NCBI RefSeq assembly: GCF_015354245.1
Contig: NZ_JADKYZ010000001.1
Location: 1-64,000 of the forward strand
From: Diaphorobacter caeni
Lineage (GTDB): Bacteria; Pseudomonadota; Gammaproteobacteria; Burkholderiales; Burkholderiaceae_C
Length of the DNA stretch: 64,000 bases
Direction of reading: 5' to 3'
Part shown: in pieces, positions 25,410 to 34,664 of the stretch
Layout: every line of letters begins with the position of its first letter
Position numbering within the stretch: the first letter of the stretch is position 1
Program-made: the position numbers and the translations under genes
The notes under the pieces: generated by a model
Databases searched by the model: none
Seen by the model: only the letters and a program-made list of their open reading frames with translations
What the model was told of the DNA's origin: nothing

Positions 25410-26522
25410 ATGAGCAAAGTACTCGACAGAATCCGTGTTCTGGAAATTGGCGGGCTCGGCCCCGGGCCGTTCTGCGCGATGCATCTGGCCGATCTGGGGG
25501 CGGACGTGATCTCCATCGTGCGCGAGGCCGAAAACACCGGCCCTACCGGCACGCTGCTCAATCGCGGCAAGCGCTCGGTGTTCGCCGACCTGAAGAGCGA
25601 GGCGGGCAGGCAGCTCGTGCTGACGCTCGTCGCGAGCGCCGACGTGCTGATCGAAGGCATGCGGCCGGGAGTGATGGAGCGCCTCGGCCTCGGTCCCGAG
25701 GAATGTCTGCGGGTGAATCCTGAACTCGTCTACGGCCGCATGACCGGCTGGGGCCAGGACGGGCCGCTCGCGCCGCGCGCCGGGCATGACAACAACTACG
25801 CATCGGTCGCGGGCGCGCTCTGGGGCTGCAGCCCGGCGGAGGCCCGTCCCGTGTCCTCGTTCGCGATGGTCGGCGACATCGGGGGCGGTGCCCTGTACCT
25901 CATGACCGGCCTGCTCGCGGGCATCATCCAGGCGCGCCGCACCGGCAAGGGCACGGTGGTGGACGCGGCCATCGTCGACGGCTCGGCCCACATGCTCAAC
26001 CTCGCGCTGAGCGCCCGCCAGCGTGGCATGGTCGCCGACGAGCGTGGCCAGAGCATGTACGACAGCTCGCCGTTCTACGAAACCTATGTCTGCGCCGACG
26101 GCCACCACATCACCATCGGCGCCATCGAGCCGCAGTTCTACGCGCTGCTGCTCCAGACGCTGGATCTCACCGACGATCCGGACTTCTCCACAGCCCAGCA
26201 CGACCGCGCCATGTGGCCCAAGCGCCGTGCGCGCCTGCAGACGATCTTCCTGCAGCAATCACGCGCGCACTGGCAGTCGGTCTTCGAGCCCACCGACGTG
26301 TGTTTCGGCGCGGTGCTGAGTCCGCTCGAGGCGTCTCAGCATCCACACCTGCGCGCGCGTGGCGTGTACAACGAGCAGGGCGGTGTACTCCAGGCCGCGC
26401 CCGCGCCCCGGTTTGATGGGCAGGCCTACGAGACGCCCGAGGCGTGCAATGCGGGAGCGCATACGCAGGCGGTGCTGGATGCCCTCGCGCATGGCGACAT
26501 GCAGAAAGTCTGGCGACGCTGA
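25410..26522 (+). CDS. Family III CoA-transferase (CaiB/BaiF, AMACR-like)
   Basis: A 370-residue enzyme of the CaiB/BaiF and alpha-methylacyl-CoA racemase family, with the opening RVLEIGGLGPGPFCAMHLADLGADV, the RGKRSVFADLK segment and the probable catalytic Asp in VVDAAIVDG. The MTGLLAGIIQARRTGKG stretch is conserved in the family. Sequence alone does not separate CoA transfer from 2-methylacyl-CoA epimerisation; within a beta-oxidation cluster either activation of an imported acid or racemisation of a branched acyl-CoA makes sense. AAGAGGAGA precedes the ATG. It is in line with the IclR gene and probably forms an operon with it. Confidence 0.9.
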   Translation: MSKVLDRIRVLEIGGLGPGPFCAMHLADLGADVISIVREAENTGPTGTLLNRGKRSVFADLKSEAGRQLVLTLVASADVLIEGMRPGVMERLGLGPEECLRVNPELVYGRMTGWGQDGPLAPRAGHDNNYASVAGALWGCSPAEARPVSSFAMVGDIGGGALYLMTGLLAGIIQARRTGKGTVVDAAIVDGSAHMLNLALSARQRGMVADERGQSMYDSSPFYETYVCADGHHITIGAIEPQFYALLLQTLDLTDDPDFSTAQHDRAMWPKRRARLQTIFLQQSRAHWQSVFEPTDVCFGAVLSPLEASQHPHLRARGVYNEQGGVLQAAPAPRFDGQAYETPEACNAGAHTQAVLDALAHGDMQKVWRR

Positions 26523-26622
26523 CGTCGGGAGTCGCCAGCCAGGTTCGCATGGCGCATGAAACTGGCGCGGCCGCTGCAAAGGCAGCCGCGCTGAGATCGT
26601 CAATACGCCGTCGGGGGTGTTC

Positions 26623-27615
26623 CTAGTCCAGTTGCAGATGCTGGCTCGTGATCAGCTCACCCCATGATTTCTGATCGTCGTTCACCATCTTGTTGAACTG
26701 CGCCTGCGACATGCCCCCGGGGCGGCCGCCGAGTTCGCGGTAGCGCTTTTGGACCTCGGGGGACTGGAGCACGGCGATCAGGTTGTCGGTGAGTTTTTTG
26801 ACGATCTCGGGCGGGGTCTTGGCGGGCAGGAAGAAGCCCATCCAGCCGACCTTGTTGAAGTCGGACATGCCCAGTTCGGTCATGGTGGGCACGTCGGGCA
26901 GTTCGGGCTCGCGGGTGGCGCCGGTCACGGCGAGCGGGCGCAGCTTGCCGTCCTTGATGTGGGCGAGCGACGCGGTCATGTTGTCGAACATGAATTGCGT
27001 CTCTCCGCTCACCACGGCCATGGTGCCCGGCGCGGAGCCCTTGTAGACGACGTGCACGACGTCGGTGCCCGTGCGCTGCTTGAACAGCTCGCCCATGAGA
27101 TGCGTGGTCTGGCCGACGCCAGCGGACGAGAACGCGAGCTTGCCGGGCTCCTTGCGGGCGGTGTCGATGAGCTGGGGCAGGGTCTTGATGGGCGACTTGA
27201 CCGGCACGACCAGCACGTTGGCGAACGAGATCATGTCGGTGAGCGCGACGAAATCCGTGGGCTTGTAGCTGAGCTTTTTGTATGCCGTGTAGTTGATGGC
27301 GTTGGAGCCCGAGTTGCCGACGAGCACGGTGTAGCCATCGGGCTGGGCGCGCGCGACGAAGCCCGAACCCAGCGAGCCGCCCGCGCCGGGCTTGTTGTCG
27401 ACGACGATGGGCTGGCCCAGACGCTCGCCGAGCTTGAGCGCGAGAAAGCGCGCCGGGATGTCGGTCGATCCGCCCGCAGCGCCGGGAATGACGAAGGTGA
27501 TCGGCTTGCCTGGCCAGGCAGTGTCGGCATGCGCGATCCACGGTGCGCTGCCGAGAATCGCCGCGATGGCGCAGAGCGCCTTGCGGCGCGAAGGGGGCGT
27601 GGTGCCGGTTCTCAT
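26623..27615 (-). CDS. Bug-family (TctC-like) periplasmic solute receptor
   Basis: A 330-residue exported receptor. Residues 1-31 are a signal peptide (RRKALCAIAAILG..., ending AHADT). The mature protein has the Bug hallmarks PGKPITFVIPGAAGGSTDIPAR, DNKPGAGGSLGSG and GYTVLVGNSGS, which line a carboxylate-binding cleft. Bug proteins serve tripartite tricarboxylate transporters or act in sensing; no TctA or TctB subunit is in this window. The ATG at 27615 follows AGAGGAGAG and is preferred over 27672. It is the last gene of the thiolase-SDR-hydratase-receptor operon, which suggests its ligand is the acid degraded by that pathway. Confidence 0.93.
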   Translation of the reverse strand: MRTGTTPPSRRKALCAIAAILGSAPWIAHADTAWPGKPITFVIPGAAGGSTDIPARFLALKLGERLGQPIVVDNKPGAGGSLGSGFVARAQPDGYTVLVGNSGSNAINYTAYKKLSYKPTDFVALTDMISFANVLVVPVKSPIKTLPQLIDTARKEPGKLAFSSAGVGQTTHLMGELFKQRTGTDVVHVVYKGSAPGTMAVVSGETQFMFDNMTASLAHIKDGKLRPLAVTGATREPELPDVPTMTELGMSDFNKVGWMGFFLPAKTPPEIVKKLTDNLIAVLQSPEVQKRYRELGGRPGGMSQAQFNKMVNDDQKSWGELITSQHLQLD

Positions 27616-27717
27616 GCGTGTCTCTCCTCTTTGCATTGATGAGTTGGGTGAAAAGTCACTCTCCGCACGCATGGAACAACGCCGGCCATCAGATGCGATG
27701 GCCGCGCCTGGCGTGCG

Positions 27718-28488
27718 TCACATGCCCTTCCAGGCGGGCTTGCGTTTCTCCGCGAAGGCGGCGGCACCCTCACGGGCGTCCTGCGACGCGAACACCGGGT
27801 TGGTGATGCTGGCCTGCTTGTCGAACATTTCCTCGCGGCTCCAGTCCACCGATTCGGTGACCACCTGCTTGCTCGCGACCAGAGACAGCGGGCCATTGGC
27901 CGCGACGGCGCTGGCCAGCTCGATGGCGGCGTCCAGCGCCTGGCCGGGCTCGACGAGGCGGTTGATCAGTCCGTTCTGGTGGGCGCGTTCGGCGCTCAGC
28001 ATGTCGCCGGTGAGGATGCATTCCATCGCGACGTGGTAGGGCATGCGCTTGGGCAGGCGCAGCAGGCCACCGCCAGCGGCGGCGAGGCCGCGCTTCACTT
28101 CGGGCAGGCCGAACTTGGCGGCGCTCGATGCCACCACCAGATCGCAGGCGAGCACGACCTCGAAGCCGCCCGCGAGCGCATAGCCCTCGACCGCAGCGAT
28201 GATCGGCTTGCGCGGTGGCTTGATGGTGATGCCGCAGAAGCCGCGGCCGGGAATCGTCGGGCGCTTGCCCTGCAGAAAGCCCTTCAAGTCCATGCCCGCG
28301 CAGAAGGTGCCGCCCGCGCCGACGATGATGCCCACCGAGAGCGCCGGGTTCGCGTCGAACGCTTCAAGCGCGGCGACCATGGCCTCGGCCATTTCCAGCG
28401 TCACGGCGTTCTTCGCCTCGGGGCGGTTGAGCGTCATGATCTGCAGGTTGCCGCGGATCTCGACGATGAGGGGAGTGGTATCTGACAT
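27718..28488 (-). CDS. Enoyl-CoA hydratase/isomerase
   Basis: A 256-residue crotonase-fold enzyme that would hydrate trans-2-enoyl-CoA in beta-oxidation. The oxyanion-hole loop VGAGGTFCAGMDLKG and the active-site segment FGLPEVKRGLAAAGGG with its Glu are present, as is the EGYALAGGFEV helix. AGGAG precedes the ATG. It sits 48 bp downstream of the SDR gene in the same operon. Substrate chain or ring type cannot be told. Confidence 0.92.
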   Translation of the reverse strand: MSDTTPLIVEIRGNLQIMTLNRPEAKNAVTLEMAEAMVAALEAFDANPALSVGIIVGAGGTFCAGMDLKGFLQGKRPTIPGRGFCGITIKPPRKPIIAAVEGYALAGGFEVVLACDLVVASSAAKFGLPEVKRGLAAAGGGLLRLPKRMPYHVAMECILTGDMLSAERAHQNGLINRLVEPGQALDAAIELASAVAANGPLSLVASKQVVTESVDWSREEMFDKQASITNPVFASQDAREGAAAFAEKRKPAWKGM

Positions 28489-28536
28489 GGTGAAGCGTCT
28501 CCTGAAAAGTGAATGCTTTGGAACGTAGATACGTTC

Positions 28537-29304
28537 TCAGCGCGGCTGCATGCGGATCGCGCCGTCAAGGCGAATGGTTTCGCCGTTGAGCATGGGATTT
28601 TCAAGGATATGCAGCGCCGTCAGTGCATATTCATGCGGCTTTCCGAGACGTGGTGGATTGGGGACCGAGGCCGCGAGCGACTGGCGGATGTCCTCGGGCA
28701 GCTTGGCGAGGATCGGTGTGTCGAACAGGCCCGGCGCGATGGTGCAGACGCGGATCATCTTGGTGGCCAGATCGCGCGCCGCGACAAGGGTCATGCCGAT
28801 GATGCCGGCCTTGGCCGAGGCGTAGGGAATCTGCCCGATCTGGCCTTCGTAGCCTGCCACCGAGGCGGTGAGCACGCAGACGCCGCGCTCGCCGTCGATG
28901 GGTGCGTTCTTTGCCATCGCCGCTGCCGAGAGGCGCAGCGTGTTGAAGGTGCCGATGAGGTTGATGCGCACGATGTGGGTGTATTTCTCGAGCGAGCCGG
29001 GGCTGCCGTCCTTCTCGACCAGCCGCACCGGGCCGCCCACGCCCGCGCAATGCACCAGCGCGCGGAACTCGCCGAAGGCTTCTGCGGCGGCGATGGCGGC
29101 CTGCATCTGATCGCCGTCGGCCACGTCGGCCCTCACGAACGTGAGTTGACCCGCGTACCGCTGCTGCATTGCCGCTCCGCGCTCTTCATTGAGGTCAACG
29201 GCCACCACATTCAGGCCGCGCTCCAGCAGCGAAATCGCCGTCGCTTCACCGAGTCCCGATACGCCGCCAGTGACGATGGCGGTCATTCCCTTTTGCAGTT
29301 TCAT
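28537..29304 (-). CDS. SDR-family 3-hydroxyacyl-CoA dehydrogenase-like
   Basis: A 255-residue short-chain dehydrogenase. The cofactor motif VTGGVSGLGEA lies at the N-terminus and D37 in VVAVDLNEE favours NAD over NADP. The catalytic Ser-Tyr-Lys is in the ASVAGYEGQIGQIPYASAK region. Its overall wording resembles type II 3-hydroxyacyl-CoA dehydrogenases (HSD10-like), which fits the third step of beta-oxidation in this operon. GGAGG precedes the ATG. Confidence 0.9.
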   Translation of the reverse strand: MKLQKGMTAIVTGGVSGLGEATAISLLERGLNVVAVDLNEERGAAMQQRYAGQLTFVRADVADGDQMQAAIAAAEAFGEFRALVHCAGVGGPVRLVEKDGSPGSLEKYTHIVRINLIGTFNTLRLSAAAMAKNAPIDGERGVCVLTASVAGYEGQIGQIPYASAKAGIIGMTLVAARDLATKMIRVCTIAPGLFDTPILAKLPEDIRQSLAASVPNPPRLGKPHEYALTALHILENPMLNGETIRLDGAIRMQPR

Positions 29305-29339
29305 CTCACATTTCCTCCATCAGTGCATGACGCTTAAAC

Positions 29340-29450
29340 CCCAGCGGTCCGTCGAGCCAGCGGCAGCCGCGCAAGGGCCGCCCCGCCACGCTGGCTGCGT
29401 TTCCCTCCCGCGCAGCGAGAGAGGGGGAAGGCGCAAGGCGCCTCAGGGGG
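29340..29450. repeat. Probable Comamonadaceae intergenic repeat between thiolase and SDR genes
   Basis: Read on the minus strand this stretch begins at the thiolase stop (CCCCCTGAGGCGCC) and continues with CCTTCCCCCTCTCTCGCTGCGCGGG and GCCAGC/GGCGGGG/GGCCCTTGCGCGGCTG wording, which I recall as one of the most abundant intergenic sequences in Acidovorax, Delftia and Comamonas genomes. It supplies the last codons and the stop of the thiolase. No second clear copy is in this window, so the repeat nature rests on memory. Confidence 0.6.
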
Positions 29451-30624
29451 TGATTTCAATAATGGTTGCGTTGGCCATGCCGCCCGCTTCGCACATCGAC
29501 TGGATGCCGTAGCGCTGGCCACTGTCCTCCATCGCATGCAGCATCGTGGTCATCAGCCGCACGCCCGAAGCGCCCAGCGGATGGCCGAGCGCAATCGCGC
29601 CGCCGCGCGGGTTCAGGCGTTCGCCGTCTGCCCTGAGCTCCTTCTGCCACGCGAGCGGCACGGAGGCGAAGGCCTCGTTGATCTCGTAGTGATGGATGTC
29701 GTCGAGCTTCATCTTCGCCTTGGCGAGCACGCGCTGGGTGGCGGGAATCGGCGCGGTGAGCATGTACAGCGGATCGTCGCCCACCACGTCGAACGCGACG
29801 AAGCGCGCGCGCGGGCGCAGGCCGAGCCGTTCGGCCCGCTTTTCGCTCATGATCAGCATGGCGCTGGCGCCGTCGGTCATCTGCGAGGCGTTGCCCGCCG
29901 TGGTGCTCCATTGAATCTGCGGAAAGCGCGCGGAAAGCTCCTCGTTTTCAAACACCGCCTTGAGGCCCGCGAGCGTCTCGGGCGTGGTGCCCGCGCGAAT
30001 GGTTTCGTCGGCGCTCACAACGCCCTTGGGCGTCTGGATGCCGACGATCTCGCGCGCGAATCCGCCGCCTGTTTGCGCCTGATGCGCACGCTGGTGCGAG
30101 CGGGCTGCGTAGTGGTCCAGATCGCTTCGCGACAGGCCCCACTTGGCGGCGACCAGATCGGCGGACACGCCCTGACCGACCAGACCCGGCGCGTAGCGTT
30201 CGTCAAAGCGCGGGCCGGTGATGTTCTTGCCCATGCGCGAGCTGCCCATGGGCACGCGGCTCATCGACTCGACGCCGCAGGCGATCACGATGTCCTGCAC
30301 GCCCGCCATGACGGCCTGCGCGGCGAAGTGCACGGCCTGCTGGCTCGATCCGCATTTGCGATCGATGGTGGTCGAGGGCACATGCATCGGCAGACCCGCC
30401 GCCAGCCAGGCAAGTCGCCCCGGCGTGCCGGCCTGCTCGCCCGCCTGGCTCACGCAGCCGCAGATCACGTCGTCCACCGAACCGGGATCGATGCCGGTGC
30501 GCGCGATGAGCTGCTGCAGCACCTGCGAGAGCAGATCGACGGGATGCAGCTCGGCGAGCGCGCCGTCCGGCTTGGCCCTTGCCATGGGGCTGCGAATGGC
30601 TTCGACGATGACGGGTATGTTCAT
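29443..30624 (-). CDS. Acetyl-CoA acetyltransferase / thiolase
   Basis: A 393-residue thiolase. The nucleophilic Cys is in DRKCGSSQQAV, and the C-terminal catalytic blocks NEAFAS, GGAIALGHPLGASG and CEAGGMAN are intact. It cleaves 3-ketoacyl-CoA with free CoA, the final step of beta-oxidation. It is the first gene of the leftward operon. The ATG at 30624 lacks a good ribosome binding site and lies 20 bases from a palindromic element that could control the transcript. The last codons come from the repeat described above. Confidence 0.95.
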   Translation of the reverse strand: MNIPVIVEAIRSPMARAKPDGALAELHPVDLLSQVLQQLIARTGIDPGSVDDVICGCVSQAGEQAGTPGRLAWLAAGLPMHVPSTTIDRKCGSSQQAVHFAAQAVMAGVQDIVIACGVESMSRVPMGSSRMGKNITGPRFDERYAPGLVGQGVSADLVAAKWGLSRSDLDHYAARSHQRAHQAQTGGGFAREIVGIQTPKGVVSADETIRAGTTPETLAGLKAVFENEELSARFPQIQWSTTAGNASQMTDGASAMLIMSEKRAERLGLRPRARFVAFDVVGDDPLYMLTAPIPATQRVLAKAKMKLDDIHHYEINEAFASVPLAWQKELRADGERLNPRGGAIALGHPLGASGVRLMTTMLHAMEDSGQRYGIQSMCEAGGMANATIIEITP

Positions 30625-30643
30625 GATTAATGAGACTGAAGGT

Positions 30644-30658
30644 TCATTAAATTAATGA
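30644..30658. promoter_or_regulatory. Palindromic operator candidate in the divergent region
   Basis: A perfect 15-base palindrome TCATTAA-A-TTAATGA lies in the 222-bp gap between the divergent thiolase and acyl-CoA synthetase genes. A related half-site GATTAATGAG occurs at 30625-30634. Its position and AT-richness against a GC-rich background suggest a binding site for a pathway regulator, possibly IclR or a TetR/FadR-type protein encoded elsewhere. Confidence 0.6.
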
Positions 30659-30846
30659 TATGTTTCAGAAAAATGTATTCGGAATGGTGTTAACCCGCAG
30701 GGTTGGCGTGGATTCGGGCGGGATACTGCGCTCGCTCATTCTGAATTCGAGACTCGTGAACCGGATGTTATGAATTCAAAAACCCACGCAAGGCGCGCGC
30801 AGTGATGCAATGGCTGGCGGCTTGCAAGTAATGGAGACATTGGACG

Positions 30847-32424
30847 ATGCACAACTTCCTGAGCTGGGCGGCCCAGCGGCCCGACAAGGTGGTCCTGATT
30901 CATGCGGAGACGCAGGAATCGTTCACGGCTGCGCGGATTGCCCGGCGCGCGCAGCGGATCGCGCAGTGGCTGGCGGCGCAGCAGTTGAAGGAGCAGGACA
31001 CGATCGCGGTGTTGCTGGAGAACCGCGTCGAGATTCTTGAACTGGTGCTGGCCGCGCGCGAGGCGGGGCTGTACGCGGCGGTGATCAGCACCCACCTCAC
31101 GCCCGCCGAGGTGCAATACGTCATGCAGGACAGCGGCGCGCGGATGCTGTTCGTGTCGTCCACCACCTGGCCGAGCGCGCAAGCGGCGCAGCAGGCGCTG
31201 GAGATGGCCTGCTGTTCGGTGGATGGCGATACGCCCGGTGTCCGAGCTCTGGACGACAGGCTGGCCGCTGCGGGCGCGGCACCGTTGCAGGATCTGAGCC
31301 TGCGGCCGCTGGGACGCGATCTGCTTTATTCATCAGGCACCACGGGGCGGCCCAAGGGCGTGCGCAAGCCGCTGTTCGGGCCGCAGTATCGCCATCAGAC
31401 CGACCCGGAAGTGGCGAACACGCAGCGCCTCATGCAGTTCGGCGAGGACGTGGTCTATCTCTCGCCCGCGCCGCTGTACCACGCCGCGCCGCTGCGCTAC
31501 ACGCTGCGCGCTCTCGACTCGGGTGGGTGCGCGGTCATCCTGAGGCAGTTCGATGCGGAGTTCTCGCTGGCCTGCATAGAGCGCTTTCGCGTCACCCACA
31601 GCCAGTGGGTGCCGACCATGCTGGGCCGCATGCACAAGCTGCCCGACGCGGTGAAATCGCGGTACGACCTTTCCACCCACCGCGTCGCCATCCACGCGGC
31701 CGCGCCGTGCCCGGTGCCGCTCAAGCGGGCGATTCTGGACTGGTGGGGCGACATCCTCATGGAGTACTACGCGGGCTCCGAGGGCTGCGGCACGACGCTG
31801 ATCGATTCAAAGGAATGGCGCGAGCGGCCCGGCTCGGTGGGGCGCGCGATCTCGGGCGTGCTGCATGTCGTGGATGAGGACGGCAACGAAGTCGCGACCG
31901 GAGAGACCGGTCGCATCTACTTTGAAAAGGGCGGCGAGTTCAGCTATCTCAACGACGAAGCCAAGACGCGCGAGGCCTTCAACGAGCGTGGCTGGGCGAC
32001 CTATGGCGACATCGGTCATGTGGATGCGGACGGCTATCTCTTCCTGAGCGACCGGCGCGCCGATCTGATTCTCTCGGGCGGCGTGAACGTGTATCCGCAG
32101 GAGATCGAGAACGCGCTCGTCGCGCATCCCTCCGTCGACGAGGTGGCAGTGGTCGGCGTGCCGCACGAGGACTTCGGCGAGCAGCCGATGGCGGTCATCG
32201 TGCTCAAGCCCGGCCACGAAGGCAATGAGGCGCTGGCCTGCGCCATCGTCGCGCAGGCCGCGCCGGGGCTGTCGAAAGTGAAGTGGCCGAGGCGGGTGGT
32301 GTTCGAGACCCGATTGCCGCGCCTTGAGACCGGCAAGCTGCTGCGCCGCGTGCTCAAGGACCGCTTCCGCGAAGACCCGAACGCCGGCTTCGACGTGCGC
32401 GCGGCGGTTGCCAAAGCGCTTTGA
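30847..32424 (+). CDS. Acyl-CoA synthetase (AMP-binding)
   Basis: A 525-residue ANL-superfamily enzyme that activates a carboxylic acid to its CoA thioester via an acyl-adenylate. The phosphate loop YSSGTTGRPKGV, the YYAGSEGCGTT motif, the hinge-region DRRADLILSGGVNVYPQEIE and the C-terminal LPRLETGKLLRR with the catalytic Lys are all present. GGAG precedes the ATG. It is the first gene of the rightward operon and is followed 39 bp later by the acyl-CoA dehydrogenase. The substrate is unknown. Confidence 0.94.
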   Translation: MHNFLSWAAQRPDKVVLIHAETQESFTAARIARRAQRIAQWLAAQQLKEQDTIAVLLENRVEILELVLAAREAGLYAAVISTHLTPAEVQYVMQDSGARMLFVSSTTWPSAQAAQQALEMACCSVDGDTPGVRALDDRLAAAGAAPLQDLSLRPLGRDLLYSSGTTGRPKGVRKPLFGPQYRHQTDPEVANTQRLMQFGEDVVYLSPAPLYHAAPLRYTLRALDSGGCAVILRQFDAEFSLACIERFRVTHSQWVPTMLGRMHKLPDAVKSRYDLSTHRVAIHAAAPCPVPLKRAILDWWGDILMEYYAGSEGCGTTLIDSKEWRERPGSVGRAISGVLHVVDEDGNEVATGETGRIYFEKGGEFSYLNDEAKTREAFNERGWATYGDIGHVDADGYLFLSDRRADLILSGGVNVYPQEIENALVAHPSVDEVAVVGVPHEDFGEQPMAVIVLKPGHEGNEALACAIVAQAAPGLSKVKWPRRVVFETRLPRLETGKLLRRVLKDRFREDPNAGFDVRAAVAKAL

Positions 32425-32463
32425 AATCTTTTTCTTGAACATATCTTTTCAACGAGGTGAAGC

Positions 32464-33606
32464 ATGCAGGAGCTGATTGAACGCAGCGTTTTTCGTGAGG
32501 ATCACGAACAGTTTCGCGAGGCCGCGCGCCGCTTCTTCGACAAGGAGATCGTGCCGCACCACGGGCAATGGGAGCGCGACGGCATCGTGCCCAAGGAGGT
32601 CTGGCGCAAGGCCGGTCGCGAAGGTCTGCTCAACCCCATGCTGCCCGAGCCCTACGGCGGCGGCGGCGACTTCGGCCATGCGGCCGTGCTGCTCGAGGAG
32701 ATCGCGCGCACCGGCGCGAGCGGGCTCGGATTCCCGCTGCATTCCGACATCGTCGCGCCCTACATCAACGCCTATGGCAACACGGCGCAGAAGGACCGGT
32801 GGTTGCCCAGAATGGCATCGGGCGATCTCATCGGCGCCATCGCCATGACCGAGCCCGGCGCGGGCAGCGATCTCAAGTCGGTGCGCACCTCGGCGCGGCG
32901 CGAGGGCGATCATTACGTGATCAACGGCGCCAAGACCTTCATCACCAACGGCATCAACTGCGAGATCGTCATCGTCGTGTGCAAGACCGCGCCCGAGATG
33001 GGGGCCAAGGGCGTGTCGCTGATCGTGGTGGAGGACGGCGTGCCCGGCTTCAGCAAGGGCCGCAAGCTCGAGAAGATCGGCCTCATGGCGCAGGACACGT
33101 CGGAGCTGTTCTTCGACGAGGTGAAGGTGCCCGTGGGCCATCTGCTCGGTGAAGAGAACATGGGCTTCAAGTACCTGATGCAGGAGCTCGCGCAGGAGCG
33201 CCTGGTGGTGGCGGTGCGCGCGGCCGCATCCGTCGAGGCGTTTCTGCAGAAGACGATCGACTACACGCGTGACCGCAAGGCCTTCGGCCATCCGGTGTTC
33301 GACTTCCAGAACACGCGCTTCAAGCTCGCCGAGGCCAAGTCGCTGGCCACCATGCTGCGCGTCTTTGTGGACGACTGCATCGCGCTGCACATGCAGCGCA
33401 AGCTCACGCCCGACCGTGCCGCCATGGTCAAGCTCAACGCGACCACGCTGCAGAACAGACTGCTCGACGAGTTCCTGCAACTGCACGGCGGCTACGGCTA
33501 CATGACCGAATACCAGGTGGGCCGCGCGTGGACCGACGCGCGCATCGGCCGCATCTACGGCGGCAGCGACGAGATCATGAAGGAGATCATCGCGCGCACG
33601 CTGTGA
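32464..33606 (+). CDS. Acyl-CoA dehydrogenase
   Basis: A 380-residue FAD-dependent dehydrogenase performing the first oxidation of beta-oxidation. It shows the AMTEPGAGSDLKSV flavin-contact motif, the middle beta-domain with NGAKTFITNG, and the C-terminal QLHGGYGYMTEYQVGRAWTDARIGRIYGGSDEIMKEII block. The catalytic base is expected near the EYQV segment or the terminal EI.KEI region. The ribosome binding site GAGG lies near 32455. It is placed between the synthetase and a Bug receptor in the same operon. Confidence 0.95.
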   Translation: MQELIERSVFREDHEQFREAARRFFDKEIVPHHGQWERDGIVPKEVWRKAGREGLLNPMLPEPYGGGGDFGHAAVLLEEIARTGASGLGFPLHSDIVAPYINAYGNTAQKDRWLPRMASGDLIGAIAMTEPGAGSDLKSVRTSARREGDHYVINGAKTFITNGINCEIVIVVCKTAPEMGAKGVSLIVVEDGVPGFSKGRKLEKIGLMAQDTSELFFDEVKVPVGHLLGEENMGFKYLMQELAQERLVVAVRAAASVEAFLQKTIDYTRDRKAFGHPVFDFQNTRFKLAEAKSLATMLRVFVDDCIALHMQRKLTPDRAAMVKLNATTLQNRLLDEFLQLHGGYGYMTEYQVGRAWTDARIGRIYGGSDEIMKEIIARTL

Positions 33607-33665
33607 TGCGGCCCCCGTGTCGAAATCCGCTTTGAGAGAGTGACCAAGCCAAGGAGAGAGAGAGC

Positions 33666-34646
33666 ATGAAAAAAGCACGTCGACAAGGCCTCAGGTATCT
33701 GCTGGCCGCCGCATTGATCGCCGCCGTTCCGTGGAGCGCGGCCAAGGCGGACACCTATCCCAGCCGACCGATCCGCGTGATCGTGCCGTACCCCGCAGGC
33801 GGCGGCACCGACATCATCGGCCGACTGATCAGCGCGCAGCTCAGCCAGCACTGGGGGCAGGGCGTGATCGTCGAGAACAAGCCCGGCGCGAGCGGCATGC
33901 TCGGCAACGACCTCGTCGCAAAGGCCCCCGGCGACGGCTACACCGTGCTGCTCGGCATCACTGCGCTGGTGCAGATTCCGTCGCTCTACAAGAAGGTGCC
34001 CTACAGGCTCAGCGACCTCACGCCGGTCTCGCAGACCGCCAAGTCTGCCGATCTCGTCATGGTGCCGCGCAGTTCGGGCATCAAGTCGCTGCAGGAGTTC
34101 GTGGACAAGGCCAAGGCCGAGCCGGGCAAGTTCAATTTCGGCTCGTATGGCAACGCCACCTCGTCGCAGCTCAACGGCGAGCAGTTCAAGATGAAGGCCG
34201 GCATCGACCTCACGCATGTGCCGTATCAGGGTTCTGGCCCGGAGATGGCCGCGATGCTGGGGGGGCAGTTGGCGAGCGCCTTTGTCGATGCGACGGGCGC
34301 CTATCCGCACATCAAGTCCGACAAGATCACCGTTCTCGCCATCACCGGGCAGCAGCGTCATCCGGCTCTGCCCGAGGTGAAGACCATGGCCGAGCTGGGC
34401 TATCCAGGCTTTGAGGCCAACGGCTGGTTCGGCTTCTTCCTGCCCGCATCGACTGCGCAGCCCATCGTCGACAAGCTTGGCGCGGAGCTCTCGGCCATCG
34501 TCAGGCAGCCGGAAATCTCGAAGCGCCTGTCCGACATGGGCCTGATTCCCGTGGGATCATCCCCGCAGGAGTTCCGCGCCGTGCTCGACAAGGACGCGGC
34601 GCACTGGAAGGCCATCGTGGACGCGGCGCGCATCAGCGTGGAGTGA
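33666..34646 (+). CDS. Bug-family (TctC-like) periplasmic solute receptor, second copy
   Basis: A 326-residue exported receptor with an N-terminal signal peptide (about 1-28, ending AAKAD). Mature motifs SRPIRVIVPYPAGGGTDIIGR, NKPGASGMLGND and GYTVLLGITALVQ define a Bug protein. It shares the family fold with the receptor at the other end of the cluster but differs throughout, so the two probably bind different carboxylates. AAGGAGAGAG precedes the ATG. It ends the rightward operon before a very strong terminator. As with its sister, no membrane transporter subunit is present nearby. Confidence 0.93.
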   Translation: MKKARRQGLRYLLAAALIAAVPWSAAKADTYPSRPIRVIVPYPAGGGTDIIGRLISAQLSQHWGQGVIVENKPGASGMLGNDLVAKAPGDGYTVLLGITALVQIPSLYKKVPYRLSDLTPVSQTAKSADLVMVPRSSGIKSLQEFVDKAKAEPGKFNFGSYGNATSSQLNGEQFKMKAGIDLTHVPYQGSGPEMAAMLGGQLASAFVDATGAYPHIKSDKITVLAITGQQRHPALPEVKTMAELGYPGFEANGWFGFFLPASTAQPIVDKLGAELSAIVRQPEISKRLSDMGLIPVGSSPQEFRAVLDKDAAHWKAIVDAARISVE

Positions 34647-34664
34647 GCGAACAAACGCTTTTTG

